64,000 nt of DNA from Burhinus oedicnemus (Eukaryota > Chordata > Aves > Charadriiformes > Burhinidae), in the NCBI GenBank assembly GCA_008921705.1, contig VFFE01007650.1, positions 680,748 to 744,747 of the forward strand. The letters are read 5' to 3'. Under the pieces are notes generated by a model. The model was not told the DNA's origin, made no database searches, and saw only the letters and a program-made list of their open reading frames with translations. Shown in pieces: positions 49,701 through 59,643 of the stretch (its first letter is position 1; each line of letters begins with the position of its first letter). A program made the position numbers and the translations under genes.

Positions 49701-51124
49701 TATGTCAAGGACAGCGACAAGGCCTTGATGTGGATGAGGTTAGTGGAAAAGAAGTTTCATAATCATACAAATATTCTCTATCACAGCAAAAGATTCATAG
49801 TCTAATATATCTTATAGTAAAATTTCCATCTGATTATCAAGATTCATTCTATGCAGATATTAAAACACTCACTAACAGATGAACAATTGCTGATATATAC
49901 ATTGGTGGATATACATAAATCCCTTGTATTGTAACTTTCATTAGAAGGTATTTCTAGGACTGATATTAAGGCAAAAAATGTTTGCCAGAGTCTTTCTTCC
50001 ATTTCCGACGCCTGTACAGAAAAATGATATGGAGAAAATCTAAGAGAATTTGTTTTATATAACCCTAAGATGTATAAAACATCCATGGGTCTTCCCTTTC
50101 TCTTTTGGAATTCCTAGCAGCCTTTCCAGGATGAAGTTAAAAACTAGCTCCCAACAACCTTCTATTTTAGCTATTTTATCGAAGCTGCTTCCTGTGAAGG
50201 TAAACTCGGTGCAAGACTTGCAGGAAGATACCTATAAAACCCAGAATCTACCTTTAATAAACACTATAAGTGACCTCACAGCATTTCTTCGTTATAGCCT
50301 CATGGTAATTTCAGTACAGGATTCTTGTTCTTCCTGTTAATCTCCACTGTATGCAAACGGACAATGTAGGACACCTCTGTCTCCAATCGATGTGTTAGAG
50401 ACATTCTCAGAGAGAAGGCATGGTTAGAAGCAGGTCCAATAATTCCAGGGTACAACAATGGGAGCACTGGATCATCTCAAATTGCTATTAAAAATATTTT
50501 CTTAACTTGCTTTTCCAGCTGGTTTAGATTCTTTTAGTTCTGTGGAAATCAGATTCATCTTGAAACTGAGTTCCTGGTCTATTCCTGGTCTATTTGTTAT
50601 TACAAATGGTTATTTTTTAGAGGAAAAACAGTGGCAAGGAGAAACATCACAGAAATGTTATCTTAACTGTGGTAGATCATGGGAAATCCAGGTTTGGGTG
50701 AAAGTTTAACCTCATCCTTTCACTGCAAGGTGGGAGCATTTAAGTTCTACTGACTTCTGTTAATTTCACATGTCTTTAAAAAGCCCCTCTATGGCCTGTA
50801 ACAAATTCTCTGCGTCTCCAAAAACATCTATGTGGATGATGTGTGCTGTTTTTCCTAGTATTTCATCAGGCTCATTATTAACATTAGACGTATCAAAAGA
50901 ACAGTCAAAATAAAGCAAACCATAACAGCTGTGGAGGTGCACATTTCTGTATAATTGCAGACTAATTTGTGAATTACACTTTTTAACTAAACTCATTAAA
51001 ACTTATCCTTTGGGAAAAAAAACCCCACATGCCTATGTTTTTTCAAAGCTTTTAAGCTTTTTGCTTCCCTTACACTCCTGAAGTGATGGAATCATGCTGC
51101 AAAATATCACAGGCCAAGAGATTC
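43758..51124. other. No gene seen; single-copy DNA
   Basis: The longest repeat-free stretch, about 7.4 kb. It is A+T-rich with homopolymer runs (for example T-rich at 45338-45354) and short frames only. One frame at 50766-50996 has a more protein-like composition. Confidence 0.5.
50766..50996 (-). CDS. Short unrecognised frame with protein-like composition
   Basis: I do not recognise this 76-codon frame. Its second half reads EPDEILGKTAHIIHIDVFGD then ENLLQAIEGLFKDM and a stop. This is richer in Asp, Glu, Gly and Ile than the Leu/Ser/Phe-rich chance frames around it. An ATACAG acceptor-like site lies on the minus strand just upstream of the codons for NVHLHSCYGLL, so it could be a terminal exon. 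The pyrimidine tract is weak, no partner exon was found at higher coordinates, and no poly(A) signal follows closely. It may be a terminal exon, an old processed fragment or chance. Confidence 0.14.
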   Translation of the reverse strand: MSLVKKCNSQISLQLYRNVHLHSCYGLLYFDCSFDTSNVNNEPDEILGKTAHIIHIDVFGDAENLLQAIEGLFKDM

Positions 51125-51470
51125 CAATAGAATCTTGAAGGGCAGAAGAACGGTGCTTGAGATGTTTAAGAAAATGAAAACTGCAGCCATAGTGGTTCCC
51201 CCAGTACAAGACAGTTACTGGGAAGCTGAAGCAAACTCAGAGGGCCACTTGTATGGTTGGGGTGCTGGAAGACATGGCATGGGAGGACTACTAGTTTGTT
51301 CAACCTATAGGAGAGAAGAAGGTCAAAGGGCCTGAAACCCTCCACTGCCTAAAGGAGGTCATCAGGAATGCAGGACCAGACTATCCCCAGAGGTGTGTAG
51401 TGAAGACATAAGAGGCAGAAGTCATAAACTGCAGCAAGGGAAATTCCTTTCAGATAAAGGAGAAAAAAAA
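51125..51470 (+). mobile_element. Old CR1-type LINE ORF2-tail fragment, plus strand
   Basis: Plus-strand sequence contains GGTTGGGGTGCTGGAAGACA. After frame changes it also encodes RGRSHKLQQGKFLSDKGE, which matches the ORF2 tail of CR1 (the family has a similar HKLQQGKF block). It is well diverged and 5' truncated. The CR1 3' untranslated region does not follow in the same orientation. Instead an opposite-strand CR1 3' end begins within about 20 bp. Confidence 0.62.
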
Positions 51471-51487
51471 AATAATAAAAAAGAGAG

Positions 51488-51600
51488 ATGATGGTCTGGA
51501 AGTCATCCTATCCCACCCCTTGCTTATAGCAAAGTTATCTCCAAGTTAGAGCAGGGTGCCATGTCCAGTCATGTTTTGAAAATTTCCAAGCATGGCATCA
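51488..51600 (-). mobile_element. CR1 LINE 3'-end fragment, minus strand
   Basis: Plus-strand TCTGGAAGTCATCCTATCCC, CTCCAAGTTAGAGCAGGGTG and CCATGTCCAGTCATGTTTTG are a diverged reverse complement of an avian CR1 3' end. It is short and lies head-on against the plus-strand CR1 fragment to its left. The octamer tail has decayed. Confidence 0.75.
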
Positions 51601-52254
51601 TGACAGTTTATTAAATATTTGTGAGAGTAATCAAAATAATTCTAAAGCTTTTGAATTATTTTAGAAAATATACATAAATAGCACATTGGACAAAACTGGT
51701 ACAAATTAGTGACCTTCTGCAATTTAACTGTTGATATAACACTATTTTTTTACAATCAAAACTTTTCTGAATCACAAAGACATTTAAGTTATCTTTGGAT
51801 TTGCCATGGTTTCTAATTACTTGTTCTTGAAGTAATAACTGAAAATTAGATAACAGTATTTTCGCAAAGGCATAGCATCATACACCTTGTCTGACAAAGG
51901 CTGAGTATGTTTTCTTTTTAGGCAATAAGGCTTAAATACTTAGGCGTCACCATGAAAAAACCCCAAACAAACAAAATTATTTGGGGTAGGAATTAAAGAA
52001 ATTCTTTAAGTTGTGCAAATGAGGGACACTGTTTAAATTACTCTTGTAATAAAGACACGTTAATTTTCTTTAGAAATCAATGCATCAAAACCAGCATGTG
52101 AATCAAAACCACAAGCAAGTTATCGAAGTACAATTAGAAACCTACTTTTGGAAACTACTGAATTTGAATTTTCATGTCAATGAGCTCTGACATTAAGTGG
52201 GTTATTTTAAATTCTTCTGTGAATGTTCCCCATGCTGCTCATTGAGGATGATCT
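51601..52254. other. No gene seen
   Basis: About 650 bp of A+T-rich sequence without recognisable features. Confidence 0.55.
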
Positions 52255-52740
52255 CTGGATCTATGGGGAACTCAGAGGAGGACAATGAAGCTCTTCTTAT
52301 TAGTTAGACTGACCCAAGCTAGCTGATCTGATCAACTGCTTCAACTCTTGAATCCTTTGCTAAGCTCTCATATCACAGCATTTGTGACTGATGTTTCACA
52401 CCATCTCCAGTTGGCTCAGAGACTGTGTCCCATTCTGGTGGGTGATAATCTGGCCTCTATTATTCAAGCCTTCGTCACTTCTTGGATAGAGTATAGCAGT
52501 GTGATAAACCTGACCATGATGCCTACAGCACTTAGGAAAGTCCAACTAATAGAGAAGGCTGGAACACATCTCTGCAGGCACACTGGCTACCACGGGTCCA
52601 CTAAGCCTCCCTACAGAGATTTCCCATGGAATTTCAGCTCAAGTTCATATTGCTTTTCTACCAGCAAAAAAACAGCTTGTAACCCTCTGATGAAGATTGT
52701 GATTAAGACATCTGCTCTTTTGCTATGGACGGTGCATTGA
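52255..52740 (+). mobile_element. L2-like LINE ORF2 C-terminal remnant
   Basis: The plus strand keeps a 130-codon frame (52348-52740). Its middle reads DNLASIIQAFVTSWIEYSSV then ALRKVQLIEKAG and later PPYRDFPW. These correspond in order and spacing to the ORF2 segment of L2/CR1-clade LINEs, where an HAFVTSRLDYCN block is followed by LQLVQNAAAR and then a HWLPV block. The upstream CTATGGGGAACTCAGAGG region also looks like part of the same element. Much divergence and no downstream tail indicate great age. The open frame is probably fortuitous. Confidence 0.55.
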
Positions 52741-54239
52741 ATATGGAGTAAAGCTTATCTCTTAGAGCTTTCTTGCGGTTCAAACTGAGTCCTAGAATTC
52801 CTGCAGAGACAAAAGAACATTACTAATTTATCTTCCTCAGCTCCTCTTCCACTTTGCCTTCTCTAACGTAAACACATAATAGTTTTTGCAATCCTAAAAC
52901 AGAACACTGTTCCTTCTGGAGAGGGTGAGAAAACAGAAATCATGCCAGAGATGCACAGTCCTGTTGCTTACTGCAAAGTAAGAGGTCAGGGAGTAAGTGA
53001 GGACTGCAGCCAGGAGGACTTATGTGGTGGACCAGACTGGTCATGCACAGCTAATAGCAAGTTCAGGGTCAATGTTGTGGCTCTATTTTGAACAGAGGCT
53101 GTTAAAAGGCATAGTGGCTAAATTTAGTGATGGAAAATTTTTTCTGAGTTCACTGAAAAATTCCTCGTGTTCACTACCACAGTTGATAAAATCAGAGAAA
53201 TATATTAAGGCTTTAATTCATCAGAGTATTTACCCAAAATTCTAAGTCCATTCCTATTTAGTGAAGTATGTGAGCATTTTAGTGTTTGTGTCTACAACTT
53301 TTCTATTCATACTGGCCACGTGAAAAATAGACCTGTATGTTAATACAAGAAGGAAGCAAGTTTCAGAATTTTCTGTTGTGGATGCAGAACATCTGACATG
53401 TTAATGCCAATACAAAATTGGACAAACTAAGAATACTTCGCTAGTCCCCCTGAAGTAAGCAACTAGTGCTCAGAGCAGAACTGAAGAAGCTTGCAACTTA
53501 TATAGCTTGGACTCCTAATAAAGATGAGATTGTGGCTCTGTGTATGGCTGATATGGAGGTGCAATGCCTGGGTCCCATTCAGGTAGAATAATAATAAAAA
53601 AATGTTGTTAGGTAGAACTTCCGAAACTCTGCCTCCTGAATATAGTGTCTGGAAAAAAACCAACCCACAAATAACTTTCTAAGTATTTAGGAGGAATCTC
53701 TCCACATAACTAAGGATGTCCTAGGGAACTCTGTAAATATCCTCTTTAATATTTTTCCTGTTTCATCCTCTTGTATATAATCCAGTGAAAGCAATCCCTT
53801 CTGCGTACCACAGCTGACCTACTGTACCACGTCAGTTTGAGAGAAATGCAATAAAAAGAGCTAAATAATGTGCTGATGATAACAGTTATTGAGTGAAGCC
53901 ATTATGAGGTTTATAGCACCTTCTTCATTTGCTGATGCCTAAGATCAGCTGAGCTAGGAAGCAGAGAACTGCAGCTGAGAATCAAAGCCAGCTTTCAAAT
54001 GCAAGTGTTATTGATATTATAGAGAAATACACCTGAAGAGGAAAGCAGGATATGCCTTGACAGCACCAACAATCTGTCCATCATACTATTTTCCCTAGAC
54101 ATAAGCATTTCATGGTCCAACTAGGAAGGAATTTAAGGCATTACAACAGTTAAAAAGGCAGGAATACAAGTCTATATATAGGTATATTTCAGGTTCCCAT
54201 TAAATATTTTTTTAAAATGCTATATTGAATTCACTGTGA
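52741..54239. other. No gene seen; single-copy DNA
   Basis: About 1.5 kb of A+T-rich sequence with short frames and no recognised repeat. Confidence 0.55.
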
Positions 54240-54642
54240 AATCATAGAATCATAGAATGGTTTGGGTTGGAAGGGAGCTTAAAGACCATCTAGTTCCAAA
54301 CACCCTGCGATGGGCAAGGACACCTTCCACTAGACCACGTTGCTCAAAGCCCCATCCAACCTGGCCTTGAATACTTCCAGGTGCGGGTCATCCACAGCTT
54401 CTCTGGGCAACCTGTTCCAGTGTCTCACCACTCTCACAGTAAGGAATTTCTTCCTAATAACTAGTCTAAATCTACCCTCTTTCAGTTTAAAACTGTTACC
54501 CCTTGTCCTATCACTACACTTCCTGAGTAAGACGTCCTCCCCATCTTTCTTGGAGGGCCCCTTCAGATACGGGAAGGTTGCTATAAGGCCTTCCCAGAGC
54601 CTTCTCTTCTCCAGGTTGAACAACCCCAACTCTCTCAGACTG
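54240..54642 (-). mobile_element. CR1 LINE copy, cut by an assembly gap
   Basis: Minus-strand copy with an intact double octamer tail on the plus strand (AATCATAGAATCATAGAATG), the 3' untranslated region, and the ORF2 tail. The minus frame at 54330-54629 reads EKRRLWEGLIATFPYLKG and later MxVRHWNRLPRE-type sequence and ends FKARLDGALSNVV with the normal stop. The copy runs directly into 20 N. Its true 5' end is unknown, because the sequence beyond the gap is an LTR and not CR1. Confidence 0.95.
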
Positions 54643-54662
54643 NNNNNNNNNNNNNNNNNNNN
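54643..54662. other. Assembly gap (20 N) at a CR1/LTR junction
   Basis: Twenty unknown bases separate CR1 from the LTR. The real missing sequence may be much longer. A repeat-to-repeat junction is a common place for an assembly to break. Confidence 0.95.
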
Positions 54663-54832
54663 TGACTGACCTCTGCCTCATTACCTGTGAAATGCATATC
54701 AAAGTTGACACCCCTGCATATGCTAATGAAGATTATAGAGATCATGCTAAACATATATGACTATAGCACTCGTCTCTCCACCCAAATCATACTATACGTC
54801 ACCTAGGGGAGGGAAACCTTGTAATTTTGGGG

Positions 54833-54839
54833 ATAAAAA
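54833..54839 (+). promoter_or_regulatory. LTR TATA-type box
   Basis: ATAAAAA preceded by GGGG. It is correctly placed for the U3 promoter of the LTR, about 265 bp upstream of the poly(A) signal. Confidence 0.55.
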
Positions 54840-55098
54840 GACGGAGAAAATGACTGTTAAATTGGGAGAGAAGAACCTCAATACCTGACGGAGCAGCTGA
54901 CGGGCTGCGTTCTCTTCCTCCACCCCAGGCAGGGACGCCTTCTGGGTAAGCGCTGCACCTTTCACCCTCTGGTGAATGTTACCCCTGGGTTGTTGTATTA
55001 TTATCATTAGTTTTGCTAGCAATATTAACCTTAATTAATAGCGCTATTGTAGTCAGTGAATTTATCAACGGCAATCTCGAATCTGTTCTGTCGCTCTC

Positions 55099-55104
55099 AA
55101 TAAA
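55099..55104 (+). terminator. LTR polyadenylation signal
   Basis: AATAAA inside CTCAATAAAATAAC. Its position relative to the TATA box fits the end of the R region. Confidence 0.6.
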
Positions 55105-55142
55105 ATAACAAATTTCGATTTTTGTGAATCTGACTCAGTGCA

Positions 55143-55200
55143 AGTCCTTTGTGGGGACTCTGATAGACGGATCAGTGAAAGTCCTGGGACTCTGACAGAC
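55143..55200 (+). repeat. Imperfect direct repeat within the LTR
   Basis: GTCCTTTGTGGGGACTCTGA at 55143 and GTCCTGGGACTCTGACAGAC at 55181 share the GGGACTCTGA(T/C)AGAC core, 38 bp apart. It is an internal duplication downstream of the poly(A) signal, in presumed U5. Confidence 0.7.
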
Positions 55201-55233
55201 AAATATCGAAACTGCATTCCTTTTAACGCGACA

Positions 55234-56387
55234 GTGGGTCATCCAATACTTGGTGGAGGTCAGTGACAATTTGGTCAGTGGCTTTGTTCTGTTATACCAT
55301 GTTGTTATATAGCAAGTGTATTATATTCCTCTTCTATGCAAGAAAGTGCTATGAGTACCTCCAGGATGATTTACATTGCTGAACGAAAGGATATACATAA
55401 CTGCACATGTAAATGAGATTGTTGATACAAATGCACACTAAGGTAAACACTAACATGTAGGCACTGTTTTCATTGACATGATGCTTTTCAGAGCCTTTGC
55501 ACAGAATGCTTTCACTGTTTCCTGTAAAAGCTATTTGTCACTCAGTAACAAATTAAGATCCCAACGGTCAGTCTATTTTTTCTTTCTTCATTGTTTTTTA
55601 TTTATAACTTGATGCATAAACTATGCAGGAATTTTCCAAACATAAAGGAAGACAAGAGTTATTGCTTCATACCCTTGAGCATCTCAAATAACAAAGGTAT
55701 TTGGAAATGCTCTCATTATACTAAATCCCAGATGACAGCATTAGCTCATTTCTATTGTGATTTCCTTTGTTTGTGTTCCTAAGTTTTAATGATGCGAATA
55801 ATATGACTACAAATAATATCATGATTGTGAACTAGTTCATTGCTGGTGAAAAGAACTGTAGGACTGCCTTACTAAGGCTACATCCGTACTTTTCCCCTTG
55901 GATACCCTCCATTTACCGAAGAGCAAGACCTATATTTATCTGTTCTGACAGCCCTCAGCACAGCACCCAATGGCTCAGGAGCTGGCCTCTGGACTGAAAG
56001 GCAAGCTCTGTTATGAGCAGACTTGTTAATGTAATTCTTCTCACAATTTAACAAAACATTTCCCTGTGAGATGTTGAAAACACTCTAAAAAGGAGGTATC
56101 ATAAACTTTCTCTAAAAGAGGAGAAATGTGCTCAGATTAAGGACTAGACAGAAGTTTTTTGTGAATCTCCTTTTTAAGTCACACAATGTCACACAAGGTA
56201 TGGATGGACATGATGCAAAAGGTACAACTTCAAGAAGCAAAAGGCAAATCTTTCTGTACAGGAACTTGTGTCATTCCACTGGCCAGCATGAGCTTTCATC
56301 ACCTCCAGATGCTGTTGCAGACATTACTTGATGTAAAGACATTAGTGCACTTTTGAAGAGCTCATTAGGACTCCCAGTGTCATATAG
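55234..56387. other. No gene seen
   Basis: About 1.15 kb of single-copy sequence after the LTR. No retroviral internal sequence (gag-like frames) was recognised, and the primer-binding site after the LTR could not be assigned to a tRNA. Confidence 0.5.
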
Positions 56388-56600
56388 ACTATACACCTGT
56401 ATCGCGTATAGTGGCCTTTGCATTAAATTATATATTATATGTGCGTATTTCCGTATAGAAAATGACACATAAACAATGTTAGTGAACAACATCCACCTGT
56501 ATCTGCAGGATACACTCACACGACAACCAGTGTCTATACCCAAAGAGACTCCCAGGCTTTCCAGAATTGTTGTGCCATTTCAGTTCTCAGCTACAAAGAA
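56388..56600 (+). repeat. Dispersed repeat of unknown family, copy 1
   Basis: About 200 bp, from near GTATAGTGGCC to GTTCTCAGCTACAAA, aligns without large gaps to 62060-62262, at roughly 84% identity by eye. Shared runs include ACTCCCAGGCTTTCCAGAA and CAGTTCTCAGCTACAAA. The family is not one I can name, and no terminal inverted repeats or poly(A) tail were seen. An old LTR or DNA-transposon fragment is possible. Confidence 0.8.
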
Positions 56601-59525
56601 GAAAAGAAAGAGGAAAAAGGAAAAAAGCAAGAAATTAAGCATGGTGGAGAAGAGATAAAATGGAGTAACAATCATACTTGGAGTGTGTGAGGGTGCTCAT
56701 TAAGAGAGAGAAAGAGAAAATCATGAGGCAGAAACCTGCTCAAATGATCAAATGAAAAAAACAAAAGTATAAAATGGAAAGAACTGCAGAGAAAATATAG
56801 TTGGGAAACAATACGTAATGGAAATGAGGTACAAAACAGCTGAAGGACAACAGTGGCCAAAAAGGTGAACATATATGATTTTCCTTATGTAGCTCTGTGG
56901 GCCCATGACAACACCCACTACCAGACTTTGTCATAAGGTGATAAATTTCATAATTCTGAACACAGATTTTGGAGTAAATTGTTTTGACATTGCGAATCCC
57001 AATGAATTTACAATTTTTTTCCAGGGCCAAAAATGATAAAACTAACAATAGCAATGAGGCTGTTCTGAGGATCAGTCTCCCTCTGCCAGTAAAACAAAAA
57101 AATAAAGATCCTAAAAGGTAATGATTTTTTTTCAATATTAATTTTCTAAGAAGTTTTATAGTAAAAGCATGAAAAGACTGTAGTGTAACAGGGAAAAAAA
57201 AGTAAAGAATATTTTTTTTATCTCCAGATAGCTCCTGAGTTACAAACAGATTGTTAATTTGAAATTTAAAGAAAGGTGCCAAGGATAGTCATTGTGCCTA
57301 ACTCCATCTGGAACTTCATCTCATACTATATACATGTTTTTTGAAATGTCTGATGTAATATGTTACAGGTGTTACATATGTTAATCAGGTGGATTTAAAG
57401 ACTTTGAGAAAAAATATTTGGGGTAAACAATATCCTAATTTATAAATATCAGTAATCCAAGGAGTTCTCTGAGCTTCTGAGGAGTTAATTTCTTAAGGAT
57501 AAGCTGCTATAGCCCTGTTCATTATCAAATATTTTTGGTTTTTTTCCCCTAGTTATAATTATCGTAATTTCATGCTGGGCAAAGAGTGTGGTATGTGTAC
57601 ATGTCTAAAGTTAAGGGCAAGATGGAGGGAACGAGGACAGAAAAAATAAAGTCATCTTGATGCTCTTCCCACCGAAAAAAGCGTAATTACTTACCTAAAT
57701 CTTAGACTATTATCTCTAATTTTGCTCAGCAGTTCTATTGACGTCAATGGAAATTCCAAATCTAGAATGAAGAAAGAATGCAGCTTATTGTCATTTTGGA
57801 GCATAAAAAGATATAAAACAGTGATTTATAAAATATTTCTCATTGCAATCTTTGCAGAACACATCATTCTTGACAAATTTTCACAAATACGAAGGTAAGA
57901 ATCACCCAAACTGATAAACAGAATTCAAAGCAAAATAATATGAATTTATATTTTTAAGGTTTTAAAAACATTTGGCTGTGTATCTCTCCCTCGCAAATGA
58001 TAGCCAAGAATTGTCAGATGAAAGATGCATGTTATTGCTGCTAATGATGTCACCAGTTTATTTTTTTATGTGCATATATTAATCATTTTGTTTATAAGGT
58101 TATTTTCCAAAAAAAAAAAAAGAGAGGTCAAGCTGCCTCATGAAAAACAACCTAAGAAGATAAAACAAATGGGCATAGCAGATATTAAATAGTTATAAAA
58201 AAGGATGTTAGCATTCATTAATCAGTTTAAGTGGCTTTATCTGATTGCTGTGCCAGTTAATATGTCTATTCCTGGAACTCTTGTAACATAAAAAAACTGG
58301 AATGGGAGAGGTAAATCATTTATATATGTCTATTTCCAGCCAAACAATCCAAAATCCAGAAAGGAGGCAGATTTTGATCTTACTGTGACCCTGACCACGA
58401 AGGCATGTAAGTTCATTTCTTGGAAGTTCTTTTCAATTGTCTTTTTGATATGTAGCAGAGGAGTGCTGGATGAAAAAAAATAGAAAATACTGAACTGCAA
58501 TTTTTGACTCATTTCCTTTGCTGTAACTTTGTTACACTGTTCAGTGGCACACTGTCTCTATCACAAATTTTGTAACCTCCCAATAATTTTCCTGTGAAGA
58601 CCTGGCAAATGTAGCCATGTCTGGACTTCCAGGTGGGTTGACCATTCAATCAAATGAAATGGCTTTAGGATGTGGGATTTCATAGCTAATGATGATTTAG
58701 GTTGGAATATGGGACAGGAATGGACTTTGTAGATCAAGTTCATTGTTTTGCAACTGCAAGCAGCTGTGATGTTTAGTGTAGATGCCCTTGACTTTTCCAC
58801 AGGTTTTATCTGTCCCTCCTTCCACACAGCAAAACTGAATGTGCTTGCAAAATACCAGAAAACACAAGATTGACAGCATGCTTGGCTAAACCAGTAGTAG
58901 CTTTCAAGTGACATTACCACAGTCCTGCAAGAGGAGAGATGTTGGCGGACCTGCCCAGGCCCCGGTGAAGGGTGGATCCTGTTTACTCTAAAAGAAAAGG
59001 TAAAAATACAAATATAAAAATATCCTGTTTTCTGCCACAGCAGACTGGGGGAGAATTCCTTCTTGAGTGCCGATCTGATGTTGAGTACATCATAAGCAAG
59101 ATCCATTGATCTGGCACTGGGAGGTTTCGAACCATCAGAAGACGATGACTAAGCAAAACTCAGTGAAACTATTGATACTTTTTTACTAAATTTATACTTG
59201 TTCAGATGACAGTGGACCTGAGAATGAACATATTTTCTGTTGCTGGTGCTGTTTACCAGCTCTGCTCTGCATGCGTCACATGCTGCAGTAGGATTAAAAT
59301 AGCTCATCACTGCATCTACTCAACATGTAGGCAATGACAATCTTGACTACTGAGTGAAGAAGGTACATGTAACTCAATGTTTTCAAAGCATTTACAATGA
59401 AACAGTTTGATCACAAGTGGGGCCCCAAAGTTTCCTTTGTGAGAGTGGTATACCTCATGACCCCAGAAACCTGGGATTTGTGATGAGTTTTTAAAAAACA
59501 TTACCTGGTTATGATCATTACTCTT
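56601..59525. other. No gene seen; A+T-rich DNA with two longer frames
   Basis: Minus-strand frames at 56740-57282 (180 codons) and 58561-59106 (181 codons) are long for the composition but have no motif, splice context or family likeness I can name. A perfect CRE-type palindrome ATTGACGTCAAT lies at 57737-57748. The rest is A+T-rich single-copy sequence. Confidence 0.45.
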
Positions 59526-59643
59526 GACTGGACAATGTCCTGAGCAACCTGCTGTGTTTGACCCTGCTTTGAGCAGAGGTTGGACTAGATGAGTTCCAGA
59601 GGTTCATTCCAACCTCAACACTTCTCTGATCCTGTCATTCTAT
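59526..59643 (+). mobile_element. CR1 LINE 3'-end fragment, plus strand
   Basis: GACCCTGCTTTGAGCAGAGG, TTGGACTAGATGAG and CATTCCAACCTCAACA, followed by a decayed octamer-like tail (CTCTGATCCTGTCATTCTAT), form a recognisable CR1 3' terminus. Only the final 120 bp or so was inserted or survives. Confidence 0.88.

Larger units (their letters stand above)
54663..55233 (+). mobile_element. Solo-LTR-like segment of an endogenous retrovirus
   Basis: This segment is unlike its flanks. It keeps many CpGs, has a TATA-type box (ATAAAAA at 54833-54839), and about 265 bp later a poly(A) signal (AATAAA at 55099-55104). It ends in TTTTAACGCGACA, where the CA is compatible with an LTR 3' terminus. The block with CACCTAGGGGAGGGAAACCT followed by GGGGATAAAAAGACGGAGAA resembles class III (ERVL-type) avian LTRs as I know them. 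The 5' terminus is hidden in or near the N gap. No gag, pol or env frame follows, so it is a solo LTR or an LTR whose provirus lies in the gap. The right boundary is inferred and no flanking duplication could be checked. Confidence 0.7.

Noticed and set aside
55234..55275. Candidate retroviral primer-binding site after the LTR
   Set aside because: The sequence following the presumed CA terminus could not be matched with confidence to a tRNA 3' end, and no internal retroviral sequence follows.
56740..57282. 180-codon minus-strand frame
   Set aside because: Very rich in Leu, Phe, Ser, Lys and Ile with no motif. The pyrimidine- and A+T-skewed composition can explain it, and no splice or promoter context was seen.
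58561..59106. 181-codon minus-strand frame
   Set aside because: No family likeness and no conserved-looking block. A shorter frame overlaps it in a second register, as expected from low stop density. Kept only as a remark.
59120..59140. GAGGTTTCGAACC resembling a tRNA B box
   Set aside because: No A box, cloverleaf or SINE body could be placed around it.
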